The position numbers were made by a program, and so were the translations under genes. From NCBI RefSeq assembly GCF_015235415.1, contig NZ_JADGLL010000020.1, forward strand, positions 1 through 57,748: a DNA stretch of 57,748 nt. The letters run 5' to 3'. This DNA comes from Microbacterium paludicola. GTDB lineage: Bacteria > Actinomycetota > Actinomycetes > Actinomycetales > Microbacteriaceae. The notes beneath the pieces are model-generated. The model made no database searches. It worked only from the letters and a program-made list of their open reading frames with translations, and had not been told where the DNA came from. Each line of letters starts with the position of its first letter. Position 1 is the first letter of the stretch. Below are positions 49,934 to 57,600 of this stretch, piece by piece.

Positions 49934-50955
49934 GCGGGACGAGCGTGAGGATCGGCTTGTCGCACCGCCGTGCGATCATCGTCGGCGCCGGTCAAGCCGG
50001 CCTTGCTGTCGCCGCCGCCCTCATTTCACGTGGCCTCAGCCCGCAACGCGATTTCGTCGTCGTCGATCAATCTCCAGGCGTGCGCAGCTGGGAAACCAGA
50101 TGGACGTCCCTGACGCTGCTCAGTGACGTCCGCCACAGCACGCTGCCAGCGCTGTCGTTCCCCAGTGAGCCGCAATCCCGGCCGCGGGCACGCGAGGTCG
50201 CGGCCTACCTGGGCGCGGTCGAGAAGCACCTCGGCATCGCGCCAATGTGGGGGGTGCGCGCAACCGGCGTCCGCCGCCTGGGCTCGAGCGCGACCCTCCT
50301 GCTGGAGACCAGCACCGGGAGCGTGCAGACCCGCAACGTCGTATGCGCCACCGGCGCGAACAGCCGACCACGCCTGCCCGCCTGGGCAGGAGACATCGCA
50401 CCGCCCGGGCGCTTGATGCACAGCAGCGCCTACAGATCCGCGGCGGATGTGCCGCTCGGCGACGTGCTGATCGTCGGCGGAGGGAACGCGGGCGCGCAGA
50501 TCGCTCGGGAGCTGAGCGGGACGCACCGCGTCACCCTCGCCGTGCGCAACCCGCGCCGCTACCGGCACGTCGCCACCTTCCCGCGGGCCGCCGGGCCCCG
50601 GAAGAGGCTCGGCAGTATTCGACCCGAGCCGTTGTTCGGCGACAGTTATGCGCAACTTCAGCGCGACGGCATCGACATCGTTCCCGCCGTCGTCGGGGCG
50701 AGCGATGCTGACGTGACGCTCGCTGACGGGCGTCGCCTTGCACCGGCGTCGGTGATTCTCGCCACCGGATTCCTCCCGGGCGACGACTGGCTGCCCGCTG
50801 AGGTCCGCGACGCTCCGCTCGGCCGGACGCGGACGAGCGTGCCCGGCCTGTTCGTCGCAGGCATGCCGGGCTACGGGCATCCAGGCTCCGAGAACCTTGA
50901 CGGCGTCTGGCGAGACGCCGCGACGATCGCCCGACACATCGCCAACCGCCCGTGA
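49930..50955 (+). CDS. CzcO-like FAD/NAD(P)-dependent flavoprotein
   Basis: 341 residues. The FAD-binding motif is AIIVGAGQAGLAVAAAL near residue 15, the NADPH motif is VLIVGGGNAGAQIARELSG near 180, and the second dinucleotide ATG box is ASVILATGFLPGDDW. This is the COG2072 (CzcO, flavin monooxygenase-like) layout, a group named for its frequent place near CzcD. Here it is 0.7 kb after the CDF gene. It may oxidise a thiol or organic metal ligand; the substrate is unknown. ATG 49930 is fixed by the ATGA overlap. Confidence 0.8.
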   Translation: MSGTSVRIGLSHRRAIIVGAGQAGLAVAAALISRGLSPQRDFVVVDQSPGVRSWETRWTSLTLLSDVRHSTLPALSFPSEPQSRPRAREVAAYLGAVEKHLGIAPMWGVRATGVRRLGSSATLLLETSTGSVQTRNVVCATGANSRPRLPAWAGDIAPPGRLMHSSAYRSAADVPLGDVLIVGGGNAGAQIARELSGTHRVTLAVRNPRRYRHVATFPRAAGPRKRLGSIRPEPLFGDSYAQLQRDGIDIVPAVVGASDADVTLADGRRLAPASVILATGFLPGDDWLPAEVRDAPLGRTRTSVPGLFVAGMPGYGHPGSENLDGVWRDAATIARHIANRP

Positions 50956-50966
50956 AGGAATACGAC

Positions 50967-51632
50967 ATGACAAACACACCCGAACCAGCCCGCTCGGAGG
51001 CGCGTCGCCCTTCGAGGCCACGGCGAATCATCAGGGCAGCGATCGCGGTCGCCGTCGCGACTATCGGCCTGACGCTAGGCCCGTCGACGTCGGCGCTCGC
51101 CGCCGAGGACCTCACCTCGTCTTACCCCGCAGTCGATTCCGTCACAGCCACGGCGCCGGACGAGATGACCCTGACTTTCGACCAGGAGCTGCGCCCCGGT
51201 AGCGACGTGGTGCTCATCGAGGTGATCTCCCCGTCTGGAGAGAATGTCGTCGTGGACGAGGTCAGCTTCAACGGCGCCAGTGCCACACAGCATCTGGCAG
51301 CGAACGCGGGACCCGGTCAGTACCGCGTGCGCTGGCAGCTCACGTCCGACGGCGGCGAGTTGACTGAAGGTGAGTACGCGTTCACTATCGATCCTGCGCT
51401 GAACACGACTGCACCGTCCCCGGATCCGACATCGGACGCGGCGCCATCGCCACACCCCGACGAAGCTCCATCCGATTATGAAGCCGGCACGGCCCCGCAA
51501 GCAGACGGGATCTTCCTGCCGTTCATCGGCGTCATGTTTCCGATCGCGATCATCGCCCCCGTCGCCGGGATGGTCCTGATGATGCGACGGGACCGGAAGC
51601 GCCGAGACATGCGGGACTCCGATGAGGCATGA
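50967..51632 (+). CDS. CopC-like secreted protein with C-terminal membrane anchor, copper ligands apparently lost
   Basis: 221 residues from ATG 50967 with AAGGAA upstream. The signal peptide ends at ALAA (about residue 46). The CopC/YobA beta-sandwich follows: SSYPAVDSVTATAPDEMTLTFDQELRPGSDVVLIEVISPSGENV and YRVRWQLTSDGGELTEGEYAFTI. A Pro/Asp/Ser linker and one membrane helix (about 185-208) end the protein. Canonical CopC starts the mature chain with His and has SDGH later; here these are Glu-Asp and SDGG, so the Cu(II) site is missing. It overlaps lspA by 11 bases. A partner role for the CtaG-like protein downstream is plausible. Confidence 0.8.
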   Translation: MTNTPEPARSEARRPSRPRRIIRAAIAVAVATIGLTLGPSTSALAAEDLTSSYPAVDSVTATAPDEMTLTFDQELRPGSDVVLIEVISPSGENVVVDEVSFNGASATQHLAANAGPGQYRVRWQLTSDGGELTEGEYAFTIDPALNTTAPSPDPTSDAAPSPHPDEAPSDYEAGTAPQADGIFLPFIGVMFPIAIIAPVAGMVLMMRRDRKRRDMRDSDEA

Positions 51633-52164
51633 GCACCTCCTGCGGCTCGCGATGGCGTGCTCGGTCGCAGCGGCAGTGCTGGTGATCGATCAGGTGAGCA
51701 AAGCGCTCGCCATCGCGGAGCTGACTGGTCTCGGGCGGATTCCGCTGCTCGGAGACCTGTTGGGGCTGCAACTCGCATACAACCCCGGCGCAGCGCTGTC
51801 GCTCGGCGCGAACCGGACCTGGCTGATCACGCTCGTCGGCGTCATATTCATTGTCGCCGCCTGCGCCGCCCTCTGGCGCTCACGGACCATGGCACGCGTG
51901 GTCGGGCTCGCGCTCATCCTGGGCGGCGCGCTCGGCAACCTGGTCGATCGGCTGTTCGCTCCGCCTTCATTCGGGCAGGGGCACGTCACCGATTTCCTGG
52001 CCTACGGCGAGCTGTTCATCGGCAATCTCGCCGATGTCGCGCTCGGCATCGGCGTCGCGATCTTTGTGCTCGCCTACCTCCGCGAACGCAGGCGCGAAAG
52101 CGCGGCACCGGAGCGCGTGCCAGCCGCATCCGACATACCCGTGTCTCAGAACGGAGAATCATGA
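51622..52164 (+). CDS. lspA: Lipoprotein signal peptidase (LspA), cargo copy 1
   Basis: 180 residues and four membrane helices. Family motifs are DQVSKALA near residue 23, LGLQLAYNPGAALS near 49, GGALGNLVDRLF (first catalytic Asp) and HVTDFLAYGELFIGNLADVALG (second catalytic Asp), so it looks active. Extra LspA copies occur in lead/cadmium resistance islands (PbrC is an LspA homologue in the pbr operon of Cupriavidus), which fits the neighbours. It overlaps the CopC-like gene and its ATGA overlaps the next gene. It is too far diverged in context to be the housekeeping copy. Confidence 0.92.
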   Translation: MRHEHLLRLAMACSVAAAVLVIDQVSKALAIAELTGLGRIPLLGDLLGLQLAYNPGAALSLGANRTWLITLVGVIFIVAACAALWRSRTMARVVGLALILGGALGNLVDRLFAPPSFGQGHVTDFLAYGELFIGNLADVALGIGVAIFVLAYLRERRRESAAPERVPAASDIPVSQNGES

Positions 52165-52499
52165 ACCAACGCCCCCGGACGCCCTCGCAGTACCAGCGCA
52201 ACGCGCTTGCCCCGAGCCTGATCGCCGCGCCGACACTGTTCCTCGCCCCGCTGCTGCTCGGCGGCGAGTGGGCGACGATCGTGCTGTTCATCGTGGCGAT
52301 CTTCGCGATGATCACTGCGTGGTTCGCATTCCAAGCGCGCCAATGGTGGTGGATCATCGTGTTCGCCGCGATCGCCGTGCTATGGAACCCCGCATACCCG
52401 TTCCCGTTCGAGGGACCGTTGTGGACGGCTGCGCAGCCCGTGGCGGCGGTGACATTCCTCACCGCGGGCGCGCTCATCAAGATCCCGCGCCCGTCCTGA
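52161..52499 (+). CDS. Small polytopic membrane protein (possibly DUF6804)
   Basis: 112 residues with four short membrane helices (LAPSLIAAPTLFLAPLLL, WATIVLFIVAIFAMITAWFAF, WWWIIVFAAIAVLWNP, and a last one before IKIPRPS). The WNPAYPFPFEGPLW stretch recalls DUF6804-type proteins, but the name is tentative. It is coupled to lspA (ATGA) and followed 7 bases later by the CtaG-like gene, so it belongs to the same operon. Function unknown. Confidence 0.65.
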   Translation: MNQRPRTPSQYQRNALAPSLIAAPTLFLAPLLLGGEWATIVLFIVAIFAMITAWFAFQARQWWWIIVFAAIAVLWNPAYPFPFEGPLWTAAQPVAAVTFLTAGALIKIPRPS

Positions 52500-52506
52500 C
52501 CTCGCG

Positions 52507-53454
52507 ATGGACAGCCCACCGACCCTGCCGCCGCCGGGATTGCTCGAGTACCTCGCCCCTGGGCCGTACCCAGCATCGCCGCTGGCTGCACTGGGGATCC
52601 TGCTCGCCATCGCGTACCTCGCCGGCGCCGTGCGGCTGTGGCGGCAGGGGCGACGCTGGCCGGTCTCGCGCACGTTCTGCTTCCTCGCCGGCTGTGCGGC
52701 GCTGGTCATCATCATGGGGCTCGGCGTGGAGAGCTACGGATATGCGCAGTTCTCCGTGTTCATGTTCCAGCAACTCACTCTGATGATGGCGATCCCACCC
52801 CTGCTCGTCCTCGGTTCACCCGAGACGCTGCTGTTGCGCGCCACGCCGCACTGGGGTCTCGGACGTGCGGTGCTGCGTCTCGCCCACGGCGCGCTGCGCA
52901 GCCGTGCTGCCCGCTGGGCGTTGAGCCCCGCGGTAGCCCTTCCGCTGTACCTGCTGGCGTTCTATGGCCTCTACCTGGGGAACCTTGCCGACCCGATCCT
53001 GCGCCTTCCCGGCGGCCACCAGACGTTGGAGATCGGCTTCTTCCTCACCGGGATGCTGTTCACGATCCCCGTCCTCGCCGACGACCCCGTGCCCGCGCGG
53101 ATGGGCTACGGGGCCCGAGCACTCGATCTGTTCGCCGAGGCGGCACTGCATGCCTTCTTCGGCGTGTTCATCATGATGAGCGACACACTCATGATCGGCA
53201 CCTTCGTCGAGCCCACCGCCGCACTCGGCCTCGACCCGCTCGAGGACCAGCGCGTGGCGGGCGCCCTCGCCTGGTCCTACGGGGAGGCGCCCACGCTGCT
53301 CATGGTGCTGTACATCATGCACCGCTGGTTCCGCGAGGACACCGCTCGCGCCCGCGCACACGACCGATACGCCGACGTACACGGCGACGACGACCTCGAC
53401 GCCTACAACGAGTACCTCACGCGTCTACGAGAACGAGACGAGAATGGTCATTGA
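52507..53454 (+). CDS. CtaG-like (caa3 assembly factor family) membrane protein, histidines replaced
   Basis: 315 residues and about seven membrane helices. CtaG patterns are FSVFMFQQLTLMMAIPPLLVLGSPETLLLRA, GGHQTLEIGFFLTGMLFTIPVLADDP and EAALHAFFGVFIMMSD. Family members usually show His-Met-x-x-His where this has Phe-Met-Phe-Gln-Gln, and a Glu-His in the next conserved helix where this has Glu-Ile; two likely copper ligands are thus absent. CtaG and CopC-like proteins act together in copper delivery or resistance. Here both seem to have lost their copper residues, so another ligand or a structural role is possible. A charged C-terminal tail ends the protein. Confidence 0.78.
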   Translation: MDSPPTLPPPGLLEYLAPGPYPASPLAALGILLAIAYLAGAVRLWRQGRRWPVSRTFCFLAGCAALVIIMGLGVESYGYAQFSVFMFQQLTLMMAIPPLLVLGSPETLLLRATPHWGLGRAVLRLAHGALRSRAARWALSPAVALPLYLLAFYGLYLGNLADPILRLPGGHQTLEIGFFLTGMLFTIPVLADDPVPARMGYGARALDLFAEAALHAFFGVFIMMSDTLMIGTFVEPTAALGLDPLEDQRVAGALAWSYGEAPTLLMVLYIMHRWFREDTARARAHDRYADVHGDDDLDAYNEYLTRLRERDENGH

Positions 53455-53568
53455 TCGATGTACAGGCATCGTATTTCCGCCGTCTGGCACTCCGCGACCG
53501 GGCGCCCGGCGCGAGGCGCGCGGCCCGGGTGCCCACCCAGAACCGCATTCGCGATAGGTCAGCATGCA

Positions 53569-53585
53569 ATGTATAGTCAGTACAT
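53569..53585. promoter_or_regulatory. CmtR operator-promoter
   Basis: ATGTA (53569-53573) and TACAT (53581-53585) are inverted arms around a 7-base spacer. The spacer starts within a TATAGT -10 box (53572-53577) and the right arm overlaps the cmtR ATG. A wider repeat AGCATG/CATGCT (53561-53566 and 53583-53588) nests around it. The message would begin at or next to the ATG, so it is probably leaderless and repressed by the gene product. Confidence 0.65.
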
Positions 53586-53943
53586 GCTGTCTATTGCTTC
53601 CCGTCTTGACGTGATGAACCGGCTCGGCCGTGCCATGGCGGATCCGACGCGCTCTCGGATCCTGATGACCCTGCTCGGGGGCCCGAGCTACCCCGCGGTG
53701 CTCTCCCGCGAGCTGGAATTGACGCGCTCGAACGTGTCGAACCACCTGACATGCCTACGCGACTGCGGGATCGTCGTCGCTGAGCCGGAGGGCCGTCAGA
53801 CGCGCTACGAGATCGCCGATCCGCACCTCGCTGCTGCCCTAATTGCGCTGGTGGACGTGACGCTGGCTGTCGACGAGCACGCGCCGTGCGTGGACTCGGA
53901 GTGCACGGTGCCCGGCTGCTGCGGCGCAGGAGTGGACGCGTGA
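53584..53943 (+). CDS. cmtR: CmtR-type Cd(II)/Pb(II) sensor, ArsR family
   Basis: 119 residues from ATG 53584. It aligns along its length with CmtR of Mycobacterium tuberculosis: GRAMADPTRSRILMTLLGG, ELTRSNVSNHLTCLRDCG, EGRQTRYEIADPHLA and VDEHAPCV. The metal cysteines Cys57, Cys61 and Cys102 carry the same numbers as in that protein with this start, which decides against the earlier ATG at 53569. A Cys-rich tail (SECTVPGCCG) is extra. It represses the P-type ATPase gene it overlaps by GTG at 53940, until Cd or Pb binds. Confidence 0.93.
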   Translation: MLSIASRLDVMNRLGRAMADPTRSRILMTLLGGPSYPAVLSRELELTRSNVSNHLTCLRDCGIVVAEPEGRQTRYEIADPHLAAALIALVDVTLAVDEHAPCVDSECTVPGCCGAGVDA

Positions 53944-55856
53944 GCGCGGCGTGCGGCTGCGACCACGAGTCCCCCGCAGCGGTGGACGAGGATCTCGAGG
54001 AGTCGGAGCAGCCCTGGTGGAAGGATCGCGGCGTCATGGTGCCGGTCTTCTCAGGTGTCGCGTTCCTCACCGGGCTGGTCCTCGAGTGGTCAGGGGCGGA
54101 GATTCCGGCGCTCGTGCTGTTCTGGGTTGGTTTGTTGCTGGGCGCGTCGACGTTCACGCCGGGTGCGATCCGGAAGCTGTTCAAGGGCAAGCTCGGCATC
54201 GGGCTGCTGATGACGATCAGTGCGGTCGGTGCGGTCATCCTCGGCTATGTCGAAGAGGCCGCGGCGTTGGCGTTCCTGTATTCGATCGCTGAGGCGCTGG
54301 AGGATAAGGCGATGGACCGCGCCCGTGGCGGGCTGCGGGCGCTGCTGAAGCTCGTGCCGGAGACCGCGACCGTGCAGCGCAACGGTGCCTCGTTCGAAGT
54401 CGCCGCAAAGGACCTCGTGGTCGGGCAGGTCATGCTCGTCCGTCCGGGCGAGCGGATCGCGACTGACGGGATCGTCCGCGTCGGTCGCTCCAGCCTGGAC
54501 ACGTCCGCGATCACCGGAGAGTCGATCCCGGTCGAGGTGGAGCCCGGGGATGCAGTGTCGGCCGGCGCGATCAACAGCGCGGGGGCGCTGGAGGTCGAGA
54601 CGACAGCGGCGGGCACCGACAACTCGCTCACCACCATCGTCGAATTGGTGGAGCAGGCGCAGGCGGAGAAGGGCGAGCGAGCGCGCCTCGCGGACCGGAT
54701 CGCGCGACCGCTGGTGCCCGGTGTGCTGATTCTCGCTGCGCTGGTGGCAATCATCGGGTCGCTGCTGGGCGACCCGGAGGTGTGGATCACGCGCGCGCTC
54801 GTCGTGCTGGTCGCCGCCTCACCCTGCGCGCTGGCGATCTCGGTGCCACTGACCGTCGTCGCCGCGATCGGGGCGGCCAGCAAGTTCGGCGTGATCATCA
54901 AGTCCGGTGCGGTGTTCGAGCGTTTCGGCACCATCCGGCACGTCGCCGTCGACAAGACCGGCACCCTGACGCGGAACGAGCCGGCGGTCACCGCCGTCCT
55001 CACCACGGACGGCGTGACCGAAGTCCAGGCGCTGGCGTGGGCGGCGGCACTCGAGCAGCACAGCACTCACCCCCTCGCCGCGGCGATCACCGGAGCAGCC
55101 CCCGGCGTCCCGGCGGCCGCCGGCGTGTCCGAGCAGGCAGGGCATGGCATCGAAGGCACCGTCGGCGGCGCTCGCATCACGGTCGGCAGCCCGCGCTGGC
55201 TCGACGCCGGCGCGCTCGGCGACCGGGTCGCAGGCCTGGAGGAGCAGGGCATGACCGTGGTGATCGTGCACCGTGACGGGGCTCCGGTCGCTGCGATCGG
55301 TGTCCGCGACGAGCTGCGCCCAGAGGTCCCCGAGGTCGTGCGGACCCTCGCCGGTCAGGGCGTCGGACTGACGATGCTCACCGGCGACAACGTCCGCACC
55401 GCCCGGGCACTGGCCGCGCAGGCCGCGATCGGCGACGTGCGCGCGGAGTTGCGCCCGGAGGACAAGTCCGCGGCGATCGGTGAGCTGTCGAAGGCAGGAC
55501 CGGTCGCGATGATCGGTGATGGCATCAACGACGCCCCGGCTCTCGCGGCGGCGGACATCGGCATCGCGATGGGAGCGACCGGCTCCGACGCGGCGATCGA
55601 GTCCGCCGATGTCGCCTTCACCGGCCACGACCTGCGCCTCATCCCGCGGGCCTTCGACCACGCGCGGCGGGGTCGACGGATCATCAACCAGAACATCATC
55701 CTGTCGCTGCTGATCATCACTGCGCTGCTCCCGCTGGCTCTGTTCGGGATCCTGGGGCTCGCCGCTGTCGTCCTGGTGCACGAGATCGCGGAGGTCATCG
55801 TGATCCTCAACGGCTTGCGCGCCGCCCGCACCCACGCCCCACGGTTGGAGAGCTGA
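53940..55856 (+). CDS. P1B-type heavy-metal ATPase (CadA/CmtA-like)
   Basis: 638 residues from GTG 53940, overlapping cmtR. There is no HMA domain; the N-terminus has only a Cys-x-Cys-Asp-His. Phosphorylation motif DKTGTLT, TGES, nucleotide-domain HP (HSTHPLAAAI) and MIGDGINDAPAL are intact. The ion-path motif in helix 6 is Ser-Pro-Cys (AASPCALAIS), not Cys-Pro-Cys, as in P1B-4 pumps. The last helix has HEIAEVIVILNG instead of the P1B-4 HEGGT. Regulation by CmtR and the CadD neighbour suggest Cd/Pb/Zn export; the motifs do not settle the metal. Confidence 0.9.
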   Translation: MSAACGCDHESPAAVDEDLEESEQPWWKDRGVMVPVFSGVAFLTGLVLEWSGAEIPALVLFWVGLLLGASTFTPGAIRKLFKGKLGIGLLMTISAVGAVILGYVEEAAALAFLYSIAEALEDKAMDRARGGLRALLKLVPETATVQRNGASFEVAAKDLVVGQVMLVRPGERIATDGIVRVGRSSLDTSAITGESIPVEVEPGDAVSAGAINSAGALEVETTAAGTDNSLTTIVELVEQAQAEKGERARLADRIARPLVPGVLILAALVAIIGSLLGDPEVWITRALVVLVAASPCALAISVPLTVVAAIGAASKFGVIIKSGAVFERFGTIRHVAVDKTGTLTRNEPAVTAVLTTDGVTEVQALAWAAALEQHSTHPLAAAITGAAPGVPAAAGVSEQAGHGIEGTVGGARITVGSPRWLDAGALGDRVAGLEEQGMTVVIVHRDGAPVAAIGVRDELRPEVPEVVRTLAGQGVGLTMLTGDNVRTARALAAQAAIGDVRAELRPEDKSAAIGELSKAGPVAMIGDGINDAPALAAADIGIAMGATGSDAAIESADVAFTGHDLRLIPRAFDHARRGRRIINQNIILSLLIITALLPLALFGILGLAAVVLVHEIAEVIVILNGLRAARTHAPRLES

Positions 55857-56473
55857 TGCTCGCGACCATCGGCTCAGCGATCGGCCTGTTCGCTGCGACC
55901 AACATCGACGACATTGTCGTGCTCACCGTGCTGTTCCTGGCCTCCGGCCGGGGGAAGCCGCGACCGTGGCAGATCGTCGCGGGTCAGTACCTCGGATTCA
56001 TCACCCTCGTCGTCATCAGCGTGGTCGCCGCACTCGGCCTCACGATCGTCCCGGACGAATGGGTCGGGTTTCTCGGCCTGATCCCGCTCGGCATCGGCAT
56101 CTGGACGCTCGTGCGCGGCCTACGCCGCAACGACGACGATGACGATGACGATGACGATGACGACAAGATCACCGCAGTCGGGATGTGGGGCGTGGCTGGG
56201 ATCACGATCGCCAACGGGGCCGACAACATCTCCCTCTACACCCCGATCTTCCGCACCAGCGAGCCAGGCGAGGTCGCGATCATGATCGTCGTGTTCCTCG
56301 CCCTCGTGGCCGTCTGGTGCACGGCGGGACGGCTGATCGGAACCCACAAGGCCGTCACCGAGACGCTGGAACGCGTCGAGCACTGGCTCGTGCCGGCCGT
56401 GTTCATCGGCCTCGGCCTGTTCATCCTGATCGAATCCGGCGTCATCCTCCGCCTCGTCGAGGTCCTCGCATGA
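55856..56473 (+). CDS. cadD: CadD-family cadmium resistance transporter
   Basis: 205 residues, the size of staphylococcal CadD (about 209). Five or six membrane helices; motifs TNIDDIVVLTVLF near residue 15, GQYLGFITLV near 43 and ANGADNISLYTPIF near 121 are characteristic. It should export Cd2+ or related ions independently of ATP. The cytoplasmic loop carries 11 consecutive Asp (residues 93-103). The start overlaps the P-type ATPase stop (TGATG), so CmtR controls both pumps. Confidence 0.88.
   Translation: MLATIGSAIGLFAATNIDDIVVLTVLFLASGRGKPRPWQIVAGQYLGFITLVVISVVAALGLTIVPDEWVGFLGLIPLGIGIWTLVRGLRRNDDDDDDDDDDDKITAVGMWGVAGITIANGADNISLYTPIFRTSEPGEVAIMIVVFLALVAVWCTAGRLIGTHKAVTETLERVEHWLVPAVFIGLGLFILIESGVILRLVEVLA
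56132..56164 (+). repeat. GAC/GAT microsatellite encoding 11 Asp in cadD
   Basis: Eleven aspartate codons in a row, alternating GAC and GAT in the middle, give a GACGAT hexamer repeat. It is prone to in-frame length change and makes an acidic metal-attracting loop. Confidence 0.9.
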
Positions 56474-56523
56474 TGCCGGAAGCGACAGGCGACGTCGAGC
56501 TCGGGCCGGAGAAGAACCTCGGC

Positions 56524-56993
56524 ATGAACGCTGGCGGCTCACGGCGGGATCGCTGCTGCTCGCCGCGATCGTCCTCCTGGCCGATCAGGGAACCAAGGCA
56601 TGGGCGGAAGCCACCCTCAGCGAGGAAGAGCGCATCCCGCTGGTAGGCGACGTGCTGGGACTGCAACTGGCCTACAACCCCGGTGCGGCTTTCTCCGTCG
56701 GTGAGGGCGCCACCTGGGTGTTCGCGCTGCTCGCCGTCGCCGCCACGGTCGCCGCGATCGTCTTCGCGTTCCGTGTCCGCCAGCCCGGGTGGGCGATCGT
56801 GACTGGCGCGCTCGGTGGGGCCGCCTCCTCACACGCAGGCGACCGCCTCTTTCGCCAACCGGGATTCGCCCGCGGCCATGTCGTGGACTTCCTCGCTTAC
56901 GGCGACTGGTTCATCGGGAACCTCGCCGACGTCGTCATCGTCACCGCCGCGATCGCGGGGGCCGTCCTCATGATCCGCAGTGACGGGAACTGA
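56524..56993 (+). pseudogene. lspA: Second lspA, frameshifted near its start
   Basis: In frame from 56532 the sequence reads as LspA (WRLTAGSLLLAAIVLLADQGTKAW, LGLQLAYNPGAAFSVG, RGHVVDFLAYGDWFIGNLADVV). No ATG, GTG or TTG stands upstream in that frame before the cadD end. ATG 56524 (MNA...) and ATG 56470 are in another frame and run to a stop at 56646. One base lost near 56531 explains this: adding a base after the third codon gives M-N-A-W-R-L-T. The catalytic loop also differs (GGAASSHAGDRLF against GGALGNLVDRLF), although both catalytic Asp remain. An internal ATG at 56652 would make a 113-residue protein lacking the first helix. Pseudogene or sequencing error; the former is likelier given the loop change. 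Confidence 0.75.
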
Positions 56994-57017
56994 GAAGTAG
57001 AGAATGACATGGCGTCG

Positions 57018-57078
57018 TCCTGGTGCAGAGGTCGCTGAGGTCATCGTCATCGTCAACTGCGTCCGGGCCGCCCACTCC
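57018..57078 (+). pseudogene. 3' fragment of a P1B-type ATPase gene
   Basis: The DNA matches the 3' end of the ATPase gene at 55768-55835: GTCGTCCTGGTGCA identical, one base lost, then GAGGTCATCGT and AAC, GCCGCCC in register. If the base is restored it reads Val-His-Glu-Val-Ala-Glu-Val-Ile-Val-Ile-Val-Asn, as the terminal helix of that pump. Only about 60 bases remain. It is a relic of a second cadA-like gene, next to the damaged lspA. Confidence 0.7.
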
Positions 57079-57177
57079 ACTGTGAGCGGCGCGGCCCGGC
57101 AGGACGAGCACGTTCACCCCGTGCGCGCAAATAAGAGTGGCACGCACCTCTCAGCAGCCGCGACTACCCTGGAATGC

Positions 57178-57600
57178 ATGAACCCGATCGCCCACCGAAC
57201 CCCCACGGGGGGCGATCGGCGGGCTGTTGCTCAGCTGCTGCTAGCGCTGGGAACTGCGGCTCTGATGTTCCTGGGAATCTGGACCTCATCTGCGCACGAG
57301 AGCCTCGAGAGCACATCGGTGCTGTCCGTCACGGCCGCGGCCGCGGATACCCCGGCCTCTCACGCCGAGGTGAGCGTCGCTCTCACCTCGACGGACGACG
57401 AGTTGGGAACCGGCGGGATGTGCTTGCTCGGCGCGCTGTGCGGTGTGCTCTTGGCGCTCATCGGATGGCGCGCGCTGGGCGGCCTCCGGCCGACCGCGAT
57501 CATGTCGGCGGCGGGCCCGTCGCTGTCTGCTCTGCTCCCGCGGGTGCGAACGTTCTCACCTGCGGTGACACCGGCGCTGCTGGGAATTTCTCGGACCTGA
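57178..57600 (+). CDS. Small two-helix membrane protein, copy B (paired with 49296-49727)
   Basis: 140 residues from ATG 57178. Helix one is AVAQLLLALGTAALMFLGIW (about 16-36). An acidic Ala/Thr/Ser loop (about 37-78) follows, then GGMCLLGALCGVLLALIGWRALGG (about 79-102) and a tail that ends LLGISRT. CLLGA-CG-LL and the final Ser-Arg-Thr are shared with the copy at 49296; the last 12 bases (TCTCGGACCTGA) are identical in both. TACCCT about 8 bases before the start hints at a leaderless mRNA. Function unknown; its pairing with the other copy across the metal genes is the only clue. Confidence 0.68.
   Translation: MNPIAHRTPTGGDRRAVAQLLLALGTAALMFLGIWTSSAHESLESTSVLSVTAAAADTPASHAEVSVALTSTDDELGTGGMCLLGALCGVLLALIGWRALGGLRPTAIMSAAGPSLSALLPRVRTFSPAVTPALLGISRT

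Noticed and set aside
53569..53943. Start of cmtR at ATG 53569
   Set aside because: Start 53584 gives Cys57, Cys61 and Cys102, exactly as in the mycobacterial protein, and the earlier ATG lies within the promoter's -10 box.
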